A DNA stretch of 64,000 nucleotides from an uncultured Lachnospiraceae bacterium (GCA_947626915.1 CANQUA010000002.1:1-64000); one strand, 5' to 3'. Positions 15,936 through 28,115 are shown, counted from the first letter of the stretch. The notes: a model not told the origin generated them from the sequence alone. Translations and numbers: made by a program.

Positions 15936-16667
15936 ATGAGGAAAAGAATGTGGAAACGGGCGGGACTCTGGCTCTTATGCGCCGCGCTGTGCGCGGGAGC
16001 CGGCGGCTGTTCCGGAACGGAGCACCGGAAGATCGAGACGAAAGCGCAGCGGGACGACGGAGGCGCCCAGGGCGCCGGCAGGAGCGGAGAGGCAGCAAAA
16101 AATGCCGGAGGCGCGTTGCAGGACGGAAGAGGTTCGCAAGGGAGCGGTGAAAACGGAACGCCGGATCATGAAAAGACGCAAAATGCCGGCGAGGACGCAG
16201 CGGCGGCAAAGAGCGGCGGAGGCGCGCAAAATGCCGCCGGAACGGATGGGACGCCGGACGCCGGAAACGAAGGCAGCGCCTCTTTGGCGGATCCGGAGGA
16301 CGGCGTGGAAACCGGTTCAAAGTCGGTGTATTTCGAAGGCGCGGATATGAACGGCAGGGTGATGGAACTGACGGATACCGGATTTACGATGCTGAAGATC
16401 TATTCCGAGGTGATGGAGGACGGTTCCACGAATTCCTGGGAGAAGGCTCCGGGTTCTGAAACGGATGAGGATATGCTGTATGTGACCTGTACGGAGGATA
16501 CGGTTTTTGAGATCGCATATTTCAGCATGAGCCAGGAGAAAGAATTGTCGAGGGAGACGGGCAGCGCAGACGATGTGAAAAAACAGCAGTCCGTCTATAT
16601 CTGGGGGGACAGTCCCGACGGGAAGAACTGGACCGCCGGCAGGGTGCTGATCTGGAAATGGAAGTAG
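15936..16667 (+). CDS. Lipoprotein heading the FtsX transporter operon
   Basis: 243 residues. The N terminus MRKRMWKR, a hydrophobic core and lipobox AGGC give a lipidated Cys at residue 25. Residues 30-125 are a low-complexity linker rich in Gly, Ala, Asp and Glu with echoes such as KNAGGA, QNAGED and QNAAGT, which would let the folded C-terminal part (about residues 130-243) reach through the wall. That part contains VYFEGADMNGRVMELTDTGF and is otherwise unrecognised. The start is behind AAAAGGAGGAAGAAA. It precedes two permeases and an ATPase in one direction, so it may be the extracellular partner or sensor of the transporter. Confidence 0.78.
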   Translation: MRKRMWKRAGLWLLCAALCAGAGGCSGTEHRKIETKAQRDDGGAQGAGRSGEAAKNAGGALQDGRGSQGSGENGTPDHEKTQNAGEDAAAAKSGGGAQNAAGTDGTPDAGNEGSASLADPEDGVETGSKSVYFEGADMNGRVMELTDTGFTMLKIYSEVMEDGSTNSWEKAPGSETDEDMLYVTCTEDTVFEIAYFSMSQEKELSRETGSADDVKKQQSVYIWGDSPDGKNWTAGRVLIWKWK

Positions 16668-16734
16668 AACGGGCGGACGGCGCTGCAGGGGACTGCGGGG
16701 ACGGGACTATATCGGAAGAAAGACGGGAGGCAGG

Positions 16735-17940
16735 ATGGTCATGAATTGGTTTATGAGAGCCGCGAAATATTTGTGCAGGAAGAAAAGGAAAACCGTGCCT
16801 TTGTTTCTTTTATTTCTGGCGGTCAACGGGATGGTAATGGGAATCTGGGCGATCCGCGCCTCGTCACGGAAGCTGGAGGAGGATCTGCGCAGAAATGCAG
16901 AGAGCAGGGTGCTGCTGGAAAGCCGGAAGCCGCAGGAAGGGTTCAGCGAGCAGGATTTAAATGAAATCGCGTCTATGGAAAATGTGAACCGGATCACCCG
17001 GATCTCGGAGATCCGGTGCGCGTCGGCGCAGATCATTCCGATTGCGGGGAATACGGAGTCGGAGCCGCTTTTCATTGTCCACGGGTACGATGAAGCGGAA
17101 AAGGACGGTCCTTTTGCCGACCGCGTATACCGGATGACGGAGGGCCGTTTCCCGGAAAGCGGGACAGAGATTGCGGTCAATCAGTATCTGGCGGAGGCAA
17201 ACGGCCTGCGGACAGGCGATCGGGTATCCTTTCGGTCTGCGGAACAAAATGAAAGCGAGGCGGTCGTCTGCGGAATCTTTTTATCCGGAACGGAGAAGGA
17301 GCAGACGGAAAATGTAGCGACTGTGAACCGGACGGAGAATCAGATCTACGGGCGGCCGGAACTGGTAAACGCTCTTTCCGGGAAGAACGGCTGCATCCAG
17401 GCGGCGGTCTATGCGGAGGATCCGGAGCATCTGGAGGAAATGAGGGAGGCGCTGGCGGACCGGTTCGGAGAGCGGGCGGCGGTCAGCGTCATGGACAGCA
17501 CCTATCAGAAGCTGCAGCAGACCATCGGGCAGACGGACCGGGTCATGGTTCTGATCCTCGTGCTGACGATCGTGATGGGCGGTGCGGCGGCCGGCTTTTT
17601 GCTGGCGATGTGGACGCGGGGCAGGAAGCGGGAGATTGCCGTGCTGATCAGCCTCGGCGTGCCGAAATGGGATATCCTTCTGCAGATGTTTACGGAAGAG
17701 CTGTGCCTGTACGGCCTGGGAGCCGCCGGGGCCTGCGCGGCGGTATCCCTTGCGCTGCCGCTGCTGGAAAAAAATCTGGAATATCTGCGGGACAACGCGG
17801 CGGCGCTTTCCGTGTCCTGGGGGGAACAGCTGCTGATGATCGGAGCGGGACTTTGCGGGACGGCCGTACTGACGGGGCTTTCCGTCTGGCCGTACATGAA
17901 AAAGCAGGTCAGGGAGGTCCTGACGGAAATGGAGGAATAG
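16735..17940 (+). CDS. FtsX-type ABC permease 1
   Basis: 401 residues. TM1 is near residues 20-42 (PLFLLFLAVNGMVMGIWAI). A large extracytoplasmic MacB-like domain follows (NVNRITRISEIRCASA, INQYLAEANGLRTGD-type motif). Three C-terminal helices come next: VMVLILVLTIVMGGAAAGFLLA, GLGAAGACAAVSLALPLL and LLMIGAGLCGTAVLTGLSV. The cytoplasmic RKREIAVLISLGVPKWDILLQM between TM2 and TM3 is the conserved ATPase-contact signature of this class. The gene stops one base before the second permease. These pairs usually transmit force rather than move a small solute. Confidence 0.9.
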   Translation: MVMNWFMRAAKYLCRKKRKTVPLFLLFLAVNGMVMGIWAIRASSRKLEEDLRRNAESRVLLESRKPQEGFSEQDLNEIASMENVNRITRISEIRCASAQIIPIAGNTESEPLFIVHGYDEAEKDGPFADRVYRMTEGRFPESGTEIAVNQYLAEANGLRTGDRVSFRSAEQNESEAVVCGIFLSGTEKEQTENVATVNRTENQIYGRPELVNALSGKNGCIQAAVYAEDPEHLEEMREALADRFGERAAVSVMDSTYQKLQQTIGQTDRVMVLILVLTIVMGGAAAGFLLAMWTRGRKREIAVLISLGVPKWDILLQMFTEELCLYGLGAAGACAAVSLALPLLEKNLEYLRDNAAALSVSWGEQLLMIGAGLCGTAVLTGLSVWPYMKKQVREVLTEMEE

Positions 17941-17941
17941 G

Positions 17942-19372
17942 ATGAATCTGTTTGATTTAAGCGTCCGTTGTCTGGCGCGGAAGAGAGTGCGCACACTATT
18001 GCTGTTCGGCATCGTATTTGCGGCGTCGGCGTTTATCTATGCGGGCTGGGCCTGCCGTTCGGCCGGCATCCGGACTCAGTCGGAAGGGAAGCGGGCGATC
18101 GGGGCTTCGTTCCGTCTGGAGGAGAATGAAGCCAACCGGCATGTGCGGTCAACGGAGGCGCTGAAAAAGATCGGGAAGAATACGAACGGCAGCGCGGACG
18201 GGACCCATGTGGAGCAGCTGGAATCCGGGGCCTGGTGGGTATGGCACGATCATTCCTTTGAAACGCTGCAGATGGAGGATATCCTGACGCTGGCCGGGCA
18301 GGAGGGAATCTCGGAATATAATATTACGACGGCCAATATCGTTGTGAATCTGGCCGGCGCCGCGCGGGTGGAAGACCCGGATACGGAGCATGACGGGGAA
18401 GGAAACTGGGTCTCGCTGCGCGGGGACCGGGACATGCGTCTCGACATGGACGTACAGAATGGAAACGTGGAGGTACGGGAAGGACGCATGATCGTTCCCG
18501 GTGATGAAAACGTATGCGTGATTTCCAGGGAACTGGCGGAATTAAACGGTCTGAGGACGGGGGACTGTCTGGAATTCGGCGAACGGAACCCGTCGGAGAC
18601 TTCCGCCGTCTGCCGGGCGGAAATCGTAGGAATTTATGACACGGTCCGGAAAATGACGCCGATCATGTACGGGGACAGTTACCGCAGCGAAAATATTATT
18701 TTTACGGATCTGCGCTTCCCGGAAAAGGCGGAAGGGCATGAGGGCGATCCGCTGTACCAGTACGCAGTCTTCTGGGTGGAGGATGTAGACGAATATGACG
18801 TGGTCAGGGAACGGATGAAAGCGGCGGATATCGAATGGGAGCGGTACGATTTTCTGGATAATACCGGGATGAGCGACACCGTGGCCTCAAATTTCGGGGA
18901 TATGGAAACACTGAGCACGCTGCTTTTGGCGCTGGTTACGGGAGCCGGGGCGCTGATCCTGTTTTTGATATTTCTGTTCTGGCTGGGCGGCCGGATCCAT
19001 GAGATCGGCGTGCTTCTGGCCATTGGCAGGAGCAAGACCGCCGTCGTCATGCAGATGGTCCTGGAAGGGGTTCTGATCGGAAGCGCGGCGTTTGGATTGA
19101 CGACGTTCTGCGCGCCGGCGGTTTCCCAGGGGGTTGCGGATTATCTGGTGGGATATGAGCTGGCGCAGGAGGTGCCGGAGAGCGCGGCGGAGGGCCGGAT
19201 GCTGTATCTGGACGAGGGAACGCAGGTTCTGGGAGTCGAGACTGCGGTGACCCCGAATGTGGTCATCCGGTCGGCCTGCAGCGTATTGGGAATGATCGTG
19301 GCCGCCGTTCTATTGTCCGGCGTGCCGGTAGCGGTGAAGCGGCCGCGGGAGATTCTGAGCCGGATGAGCTGA
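17942..19372 (+). CDS. FtsX-type ABC permease 2
   Basis: 476 residues, paralogous in layout to the preceding permease. TM1 is near residues 18-40 (LLLFGIVFAASAFIYAGWA). A longer extracytoplasmic domain follows, containing VISRELAELNGLRTGD. TM2 is near 325-350 (LLALVTGAGALILFLIFLFWL), then the contact motif GRIHEIGVLLAIGRSKTAVVMQM, then two more helices. The last 46 bases around its stop are copied 111 bases downstream (19446-19491). It is the second half of the transporter with the ATPase encoded next. Confidence 0.9.
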   Translation: MNLFDLSVRCLARKRVRTLLLFGIVFAASAFIYAGWACRSAGIRTQSEGKRAIGASFRLEENEANRHVRSTEALKKIGKNTNGSADGTHVEQLESGAWWVWHDHSFETLQMEDILTLAGQEGISEYNITTANIVVNLAGAARVEDPDTEHDGEGNWVSLRGDRDMRLDMDVQNGNVEVREGRMIVPGDENVCVISRELAELNGLRTGDCLEFGERNPSETSAVCRAEIVGIYDTVRKMTPIMYGDSYRSENIIFTDLRFPEKAEGHEGDPLYQYAVFWVEDVDEYDVVRERMKAADIEWERYDFLDNTGMSDTVASNFGDMETLSTLLLALVTGAGALILFLIFLFWLGGRIHEIGVLLAIGRSKTAVVMQMVLEGVLIGSAAFGLTTFCAPAVSQGVADYLVGYELAQEVPESAAEGRMLYLDEGTQVLGVETAVTPNVVIRSACSVLGMIVAAVLLSGVPVAVKRPREILSRMS

Positions 19373-19491
19373 GGGGACGGGAATAAGCGGACGGAGCAGG
19401 AGCAGGCGGAGGCGCGGCTGCTGCGGAATCGGGAAGCGGCAGAGCTGAAGCGGCCGCGGGAGATTCTGAGCCGGACGAGCTGAAGGGACGG
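19335..19491. repeat. 46-bp direct duplication at the end of the FtsX gene
   Basis: 19335-19380 (TGAAGCGGCCGCGGGAGATT, continuing over the stop codon to GGGACGG) recurs at 19446-19491 with two or so mismatches. The copied piece encodes the last residues, KRPREILSRMS, and the stop. The second copy is outside any gene. It looks like a small recent tandem duplication in the gap before the ATPase. Confidence 0.75.
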
Positions 19492-19538
19492 AATGGGCGG
19501 AGTATCAGGAAACGGATATGAAAAAAGGAGATGACGAT

Positions 19539-20237
19539 ATGCTGGAACTGGAGAATCTTTCATATTATTATCAGTCGCAGAAGGACAGGCTCGTATTGGA
19601 CGGCGTTTCGTACCGGTTTGATAAAGGGAACCTGTACGCGGTTCTGGGAGCCAGCGGCTGCGGGAAAACCACGCTGTTATCGCTGATGGCGGGACTGGAT
19701 GTGCCCGTTTCGGGCAGGATTTTGGTGGACGGAGAAGCGCTGGGCAGGAACGGTCTGAACCGGCACCGGAGGGAAAATGTTTCGCTGATCTTTCAGAATT
19801 ATAATCTGATCGATTATCTGACGCCGGTTGAGAATGTAAAACTGGGAGGAAAAGCGGATGCCCGTGCGCTTCTGGCCCAGATGGGCATCGATGAGGCGCA
19901 GCAGCGCAGAAATGTGCTGCAGCTTTCCGGGGGACAGCAGCAGAGGGTAGCGATTGCCAGAGCTTTGGCGGGCAGGACCCCGATCCTTCTGGCCGATGAA
20001 CCGACCGGAAATCTGGATGAGGATACGGCGGAGGAGATCACGGCTGTTTTTCGGGAACTGGCCCACAGATGGGAAAAGTGCGTCGTGGTTGTCACCCACA
20101 GCAGGGAACTGGCGGAGCAGGCGGATGTGGTCCTGCGGCTGAGAGGAGGGAAGCTGAGAGAAGAAAAACGGAAGGAAGAAAGCGGCGTATGGACGGAAGC
20201 GGTTCCGGGGAGCGGAGCCGGGGATTCCGCAGAATAA
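19539..20237 (+). CDS. ABC transporter ATPase, MacB/LolD type
   Basis: 232 residues. Walker A is GASGCGKTT, Q-loop is LIFQNYNLIDYLTPVENV, signature is LQLSGGQQQRVAIARAL, Walker B is ILLADEPTGNLDE, and H-loop is VVVTHSRELAEQ. This is the ATPase class that powers FtsX-type permeases. The start at 19539 follows AAAAAAGGAGATGA; an in-frame ATG seven codons earlier is less well placed. It is the last gene of the module B operon and should energise the two permeases encoded before it. Confidence 0.94.
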   Translation: MLELENLSYYYQSQKDRLVLDGVSYRFDKGNLYAVLGASGCGKTTLLSLMAGLDVPVSGRILVDGEALGRNGLNRHRRENVSLIFQNYNLIDYLTPVENVKLGGKADARALLAQMGIDEAQQRRNVLQLSGGQQQRVAIARALAGRTPILLADEPTGNLDEDTAEEITAVFRELAHRWEKCVVVVTHSRELAEQADVVLRLRGGKLREEKRKEESGVWTEAVPGSGAGDSAE

Positions 20238-20290
20238 GGGAATCATTTTTGCAGTCCGGGTCTAAATGACATTCGGGCTTACATGACAAC

Positions 20291-20331
20291 GGACCGGCGT
20301 TTGGGCTGTCAAAGTGCCTGTACGCCGGTCC
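20291..20331. terminator. Hairpin between convergent ATPase and AI-2E genes
   Basis: GGACCGGCGT pairs perfectly with ACGCCGGTCC over a 21-base loop. It lies between two converging genes, so it is probably a bidirectional terminator, though neither side has a good T-run. Confidence 0.5.
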
Positions 20332-20360
20332 ATCGTGTCCGCCGCGGATGAAAACAGGGT

Positions 20361-21605
20361 TTATGCCCTGCCGCCTTTGGCCGGCACCGGTTTTTCCTCT
20401 TTCGGGGCTGAGTCAGGATGGAAGCTGTCGTTGTAAGCGCCGATCATTTCCCCGCGTCCGTGGCGTTTCAGGCCGGCGTGGGTCAGACGCCGCACGATAT
20501 CGTAGATAACCGCAAACAGAGGCACGCCCACGATCATGCCGACGATGCCCCAGAGCCCGCCGAAGAGCAGGATGGAGAACAGTACCCAGAAACTGGAGAG
20601 GCCTGTGGAATTGCCCAGGATCTTCGGACCGATCACATTTCCGTCCAGCTGCTGCAGGATGATTACGAAGATCACGAAGTAGAGGCAGTGCAGGGGATTT
20701 TCCAGCAAAAGCAGCAGCGCGCAGGGGATGGCTCCGATAAAGGGGCCGAAAAATGGGATGATATTCGTCACGCCTACGATCACGCTGACCAGAGCGGCCG
20801 AACGGATGCCCATCAGGGTGGTTCCGGCAAAGCAGATCACGCCGATGATGGCCGAGTCCAAAAGCTTTCCCATCAGGAAACCGTTGAACATTTTATCGGC
20901 GTAATGGGCCTCTTCCTCAATGATATCCGCCCATCGGCCGGGGAAAAGTCCGTTCAGCAAAAGCGTTGCCTGGGCGGCGAACTGTTTCCGGCTTGCCAGG
21001 AAGTAGATCGAGATCAGGACGCCCAGAAACAGATTTTTCATGACGCTGAAAAAGACCGCCAGCTGGGAACCCAGCTCGCTGACCATGGTTTTCACCGTTG
21101 GCAGCAGGCCGGTTCTGAGCCAGCCGGTGATCTCCGCCGTGATCCTGCCGGAAAAATCGTCCCAGTAAGTCTGCAGATCCGGCTGGCTTTCCAGAAGATC
21201 GTGGAGCCAGACATTGGCGGACGCCAGCTGGCCGGGGATGGAATTGGCGATGCTGATGATGCTGCTTAAGACCTGCGGGAATACCAGCATAATCAGGACC
21301 CCGATCAGCACCAGGGCCAGGAGCAGGGACAGCAGGATGGCGGCTCCCGCCGCAAGGCCGTTTTTGTCTTTGGCCGGACGGAACAGCCGGGTCAGCAGAC
21401 GCTCGATCCGGTTGCAGATCGGCGCGAGGATATAAGCGATGACCGCGCCGTAAAGGAACGGCGTCAGAATGGCGGTCACCATCCGGATTCCTGCCCATAC
21501 GTCCTGAAGCCGGAACAGCAGGAAAAAGCACAGCAGGCTGACGGCGACGACGACAATGCCGGTAATCCCCAGTTTGATATAGGGTTTGTTTTCCTGATCT
21601 TTCAT
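20361..21605 (-). CDS. AI-2E family transporter
   Basis: 414 residues with about eight hydrophobic helices. Two lie at the N terminus (IVVVAVSLLCFFLLFRL, MVTAILTPFLYGAVIAYILAP). A long helical middle (ANVWLHDLLESQPDLQTYW) follows, and the conserved end includes TNIIPFFGPFIGAIP, QLDGNVIGPKILGNSTGLSSFW and GGLWGIVGMIVGVPLFAVIYDIV. The family includes TqsA-like exporters and ion antiporters; the substrate here is unknown. The start follows AGGAGGCTAATCGT. It is a single gene with its own promoter at 21695-21723. Confidence 0.92.
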   Translation of the reverse strand: MKDQENKPYIKLGITGIVVVAVSLLCFFLLFRLQDVWAGIRMVTAILTPFLYGAVIAYILAPICNRIERLLTRLFRPAKDKNGLAAGAAILLSLLLALVLIGVLIMLVFPQVLSSIISIANSIPGQLASANVWLHDLLESQPDLQTYWDDFSGRITAEITGWLRTGLLPTVKTMVSELGSQLAVFFSVMKNLFLGVLISIYFLASRKQFAAQATLLLNGLFPGRWADIIEEEAHYADKMFNGFLMGKLLDSAIIGVICFAGTTLMGIRSAALVSVIVGVTNIIPFFGPFIGAIPCALLLLLENPLHCLYFVIFVIILQQLDGNVIGPKILGNSTGLSSFWVLFSILLFGGLWGIVGMIVGVPLFAVIYDIVRRLTHAGLKRHGRGEMIGAYNDSFHPDSAPKEEKPVPAKGGRA

Positions 21606-21694
21606 ACGATTAGCCTCCTTGTTCTGTGAAAGATTTCTTTATCCGGGTACGGGATAAACGGTCAGAAGATCATGATTTTTATGTATCTTTTGTT

Positions 21695-21723
21695 ATTATA
21701 CCCAAGTATTTCCATAAATGCAA
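21695..21723 (-). promoter_or_regulatory. Promoter of the AI-2E family gene
   Basis: On the minus strand, TTGCAT (21718-21723), a 17-base spacer and a perfect TATAAT (21695-21700). The leader of about 80 bases ends at AGGAGG. Confidence 0.75.
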
Positions 21724-25198
<3,475 letters not shown>

Positions 25199-25233
25199 AT
25201 GAGCGCCTGCCGCAGCGGCGGGTATGGAAAAAG

Positions 25234-25281
25234 AAAACCAGTCCGGCAGATCGCGGAAACGGCGACCGCCGGGCTGGTTTT
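25234..25281. terminator. Bidirectional terminator between lacZ and the DUF1508 gene
   Basis: AAAACCAGTCCGGC pairs with GCCGGGCTGGTTTT, with one wobble. There are T-runs on both strands (TTTT on plus, TTTTC on minus). It sits between convergent genes. Confidence 0.85.
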
Positions 25282-25295
25282 GGCCGCGGATGCTT

Positions 25296-25670
25296 TTATG
25301 CTTCGGCTTTCTCTATGGGTGCGTCCGGAGCGTTCTTTTTGACAGATGCGACGCCTTTTTCGCAGTTGGCCAGAGTCGTGTATCCCTCGCTGACGGCGAT
25401 GACCTGGCCGTTGGTCGCTTTCAGACGGAAGCGGAATTCGCCGGCTTTGTCGGCGTAGATCTCAAACTTCGGATTTTTCTCCGTCGCGTATCCCTCTGCG
25501 GTCTGATTCTCGACTGCGGCGATGGGGGCGTTCTTCTGCACGCTGGCGATGCCGTTTTTGCAGGCGGCCTCGGTGGTATAAACCTCAGAAGTGGCAATCA
25601 CCTGCCCGTTGGTCGCTTTCAGGTCGAACTTGATGCCGGTCTTGGTTTCTTTGATCACAAATTTGCCCAT
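25296..25670 (-). CDS. DUF1508 (YegP-like) protein, two repeats
   Basis: 124 residues consisting of two tandem copies of the DUF1508 motif: FVIKETKTGIKFDLKATNGQ, with TSEVYTTEAACKNGIASVQKNAP, then FEIYADKAGEFRFRLKATNGQ, with SEGYTTLANCEKGVASVKKNAP. The repeats are small antiparallel beta folds of unknown job, often stress-associated. The start follows AGGAGGATCTTCCC, and the gene has its own promoter at 25710-25738. Confidence 0.9.
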   Translation of the reverse strand: MGKFVIKETKTGIKFDLKATNGQVIATSEVYTTEAACKNGIASVQKNAPIAAVENQTAEGYATEKNPKFEIYADKAGEFRFRLKATNGQVIAVSEGYTTLANCEKGVASVKKNAPDAPIEKAEA

Positions 25671-25709
25671 GGGAAGATCCTCCTGAAAAATATTATAATA
25701 AGTACTTCT

Positions 25710-25738
25710 ATTGTACTCCCATTATCCGGCAAATTCAA
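25710..25738 (-). promoter_or_regulatory. Promoter of the DUF1508 gene
   Basis: On the minus strand, TTGAAT (25733-25738), 17 bases, TACAAT (25710-25715). Confidence 0.6.
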
Positions 25739-25776
25739 TCAGAAAATGTAAAAAAACGACATCACGAGAATAGAGT

Positions 25777-26829
25777 TTATTCGTCAAAACGGACCGACGC
25801 GATGTCGTTCCACAACGAACCTGCAAAATCGGAAAGGCTATTTTTTTCTTTCTGCGTCACGGGTTTGAACATCGTGACCGACAATTTCTTGTCTTTCTTT
25901 TTCCATCTGCCGATCACTTCGCCGTCCATCATCAGCGCGGGCATGACGATCCCCGCGAGATTAAAGATCGCTCTCATGTATTCCCGGCCCAAAAACAGGC
26001 TTTCCTTTTTTTCGTGGGCTAAGAGGAGCTGGTCGAAACCTGCCAGGAACAGGCATTTCGGGATCCCCTGACCGTAAGTCTGTCCGTTGTCGATATAATA
26101 ATAGGTATTCCCCTCGCATTCCGCGGCGGATACCGGCAGTTGGGAGAGCCATCCCTTAACCTGCGCGGCCGTCGCGTGAAAATAGTACATGGCGTCGTGG
26201 ATGGTGGAGGGTCCCATGTGCGTAAAATACCGGCGGGCCAGCTCCCGTTCCGCTTCCCGCTCCGGGATAGGCGTGAACGCGGGAGAGAGGCAAAAGGCTT
26301 TCTTTTCCTGGACGACATAGTTCATAAATCCGCGTTCGCACATTTCACGGATACCGCCGCCCCATGGGTCGAACATACTGTTTTCTTCCGGTTCGGTCAT
26401 GCCGTTTTTTCTGCAGATGCCTTTCAATTCTTCTCTCGTAAGCTCCGAGCCTGTAAGAGCTTCTAAGATCACATCCGTAAAATAGGCCTGCCGCTCCGGC
26501 GTAAGCGCCCATTGATCGCGCTGGTTCCAGAATGAATCCCGGTGCCAATCGTTTCGCAGATAATCTTTCCCATTGTTGCAATGAATGAATACGGGCAGAT
26601 CGTCCTGTGCAAAGATATGAACCGTTCCTCTGACCGTCCAGTTCTTCACGAGGCCGTCATTGACCGTGTCTTCGTGATAATCGGAACACCGTATCCTCAG
26701 CGAGTGGAGGGCGTTTGCCATGAATTGCGCCTGGACGCCGCAAAGATCGTGCAGCACCGTCATTTTATCTGCTGGCTTAAGCAGGTATTGGTTTGCTAAC
26801 TGGCGGACTTTTAGTTCTTCGATGGTCAT
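25777..26829 (-). CDS. Winged-helix protein of the AlkZ/YcaQ DNA glycosylase superfamily
   Basis: 350 residues, near the usual size for HTH_42 proteins. The N terminus has VRQLANQYLL and then GVQAQFMANALHSL. The QAQ here matches the Q-x-Q catalytic motif of AlkZ-like glycosylases, while YcaQ has Q-x-D. NWTVRGTVHIFAQDDLP is a second conserved block and GPSTIHDAMYYFHATAAQVKGWL a third winged helix. Family members unhook interstrand crosslinks or remove bulky alkyl bases. The start follows AGGAGGAAAAAGC. Superfamily placement is good; the substrate is unknown. Confidence 0.82.
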   Translation of the reverse strand: MTIEELKVRQLANQYLLKPADKMTVLHDLCGVQAQFMANALHSLRIRCSDYHEDTVNDGLVKNWTVRGTVHIFAQDDLPVFIHCNNGKDYLRNDWHRDSFWNQRDQWALTPERQAYFTDVILEALTGSELTREELKGICRKNGMTEPEENSMFDPWGGGIREMCERGFMNYVVQEKKAFCLSPAFTPIPEREAERELARRYFTHMGPSTIHDAMYYFHATAAQVKGWLSQLPVSAAECEGNTYYYIDNGQTYGQGIPKCLFLAGFDQLLLAHEKKESLFLGREYMRAIFNLAGIVMPALMMDGEVIGRWKKKDKKLSVTMFKPVTQKEKNSLSDFAGSLWNDIASVRFDE

Positions 26830-26935
26830 GGCTTTTTCCTCCTGTTATTTATTATAGGGATCGCCGCTGCTCCTGTCAATGATTCGCGGGGGCGTAAAAT
26901 GCGGTTGTTTCGGCGACCGTTTCTGTATTTTGCTG

Positions 26936-26965
26936 TTTACAAGCAGCGCTGTTTTGAGTTACAAT
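26936..26965 (+). promoter_or_regulatory. Promoter of the Rpn-type gene
   Basis: TTTACA at 26936-26941, an 18-base spacer, TACAAT at 26960-26965. The start codon at 26982 follows AAAGGGGG. Confidence 0.6.
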
Positions 26966-26981
26966 AAAGGGGGTAAAGTTT

Positions 26982-27971
26982 ATGCCAGAAAACAAAGCTG
27001 CGATCAACAGAGAACACAAGTCAACCCTGTTTGCGCTTGTATTTTCCGATGCGAAAGATGCGCTTTCTCTTTACAATGCCATGAACGGCACGGCGTATGA
27101 TGATCCGGGTGAGCTGGAGTTTAATACGCTGGAGAACGCCGTTTACATGGGAATGAAGAACGATGTGTCGTTCCTCTGCCGGGCCGATATGAATCTGTAC
27201 GAGGCGCAATCGACCTGGAATCCGAATATGCCGCTGCGGGGCGTATTTTACCTGTCGTCGTTGTATAAGGCGTATGTGGCGGCGCATGGACTGGACATTT
27301 ATTCTTCGGCTCGTCTGACGCTTCCGTCTCCGCGGTACGTGGTGTTTTACAATGGGACGAAAGAGCAGCCGGACCGTCAGGAGCTGAGGCTGTCGGATTC
27401 ATTTGCAGACAGTGGAGAACGAGCGCGGGACGCCGGAACGGATGCGGAAAGCAGAGCGGGTTCGGCGGGGCAGGGAATAGCCGCCGCGGGCAGATATGCC
27501 CCGGCGCTGGAATGCATTGCCCATGTAGTGAATATCAATCATGGGCATAATTGGGAATTGATGGAGAATTGCCGCCGTCTGTCTGAATATGCGCGTCTGG
27601 TGGAAGCGATCCGCCGGTACCGCATGGAGGGGATGACGCTGCGCGCCGCCGTGGACCGGGCGATCGACGAGTGCATTGCGGATGGGATATTGGCGGATAT
27701 TCTCTTGAAAAACCGTGCGGAGGTGACGGATATGATCCTGGAAGAATATGATGAGGAGCTGCACATCCAGAATGAGAAACGGCTGAGCCGGGAGGAAGGG
27801 CTGGCCGAGGGACATGAAATTGGACTGGCGGAGGGACATGAAATTGGGCTGGCTGAGGGGCGCATAGACGCTGCGGTTAAGTTCCTTAGCGATGGAACGC
27901 TTTCGCCGGATAAGATCGCTCAGATCCTGGAGCTGCCTCCGGAGACAGTGCGGAAACTGCAGAAAGAATAG
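26982..27971 (+). CDS. Rpn-family PD-(D/E)XK nuclease-like protein with repeat tail
   Basis: 329 residues. The N-terminal part has the layout of Rpn recombination-promoting nucleases: NDVSFLCRADMNLYEAQSTWNPNMPLRGVFYLSSLYKAYV, in which Asp and E-x-Q supply the catalytic residues. PRYVVFYNGTKEQP and CIAHVVNINHGHNWELMENC are further conserved blocks. The C-terminal region is helical. It contains an 8-residue tandem repeat, GLAEGHEI, encoded by near-identical 24-base units at 27801-27824 and 27825-27848, with a partial third. Rpn proteins are linked to mobile DNA and phage defence. A single-gene unit. Confidence 0.85.
   Translation: MPENKAAINREHKSTLFALVFSDAKDALSLYNAMNGTAYDDPGELEFNTLENAVYMGMKNDVSFLCRADMNLYEAQSTWNPNMPLRGVFYLSSLYKAYVAAHGLDIYSSARLTLPSPRYVVFYNGTKEQPDRQELRLSDSFADSGERARDAGTDAESRAGSAGQGIAAAGRYAPALECIAHVVNINHGHNWELMENCRRLSEYARLVEAIRRYRMEGMTLRAAVDRAIDECIADGILADILLKNRAEVTDMILEEYDEELHIQNEKRLSREEGLAEGHEIGLAEGHEIGLAEGRIDAAVKFLSDGTLSPDKIAQILELPPETVRKLQKE
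27801..27860 (+). repeat. 24-bp in-frame tandem repeat inside the Rpn gene
   Basis: CTGGCCGAGGGACATGAAAT begins the unit at 27801; a second copy starts at 27825 and a partial third at 27849. The repeat keeps the frame, so copy number could vary without killing the gene. Confidence 0.85.
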
Positions 27972-28007
27972 ACGCGGCGTCTGTGAACGAGGCCGCTGAA
28001 AATCCCG

Positions 28008-28036
28008 TTGCAAAAACCCGCCGCATGTTATATACT
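28008..28036 (+). promoter_or_regulatory. Promoter of the SEC-C gene
   Basis: TTGCAA at 28008-28013, 17 bases, TATACT at 28031-28036. Confidence 0.75.
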
Positions 28037-28115
28037 AAGGTATGGCCCGCGGGACAGAGGCCGCAGGCGGCAGGAAAATAACAGGTGAGATCGCAGGAAA
28101 AGGAAGGAAAGAGAC

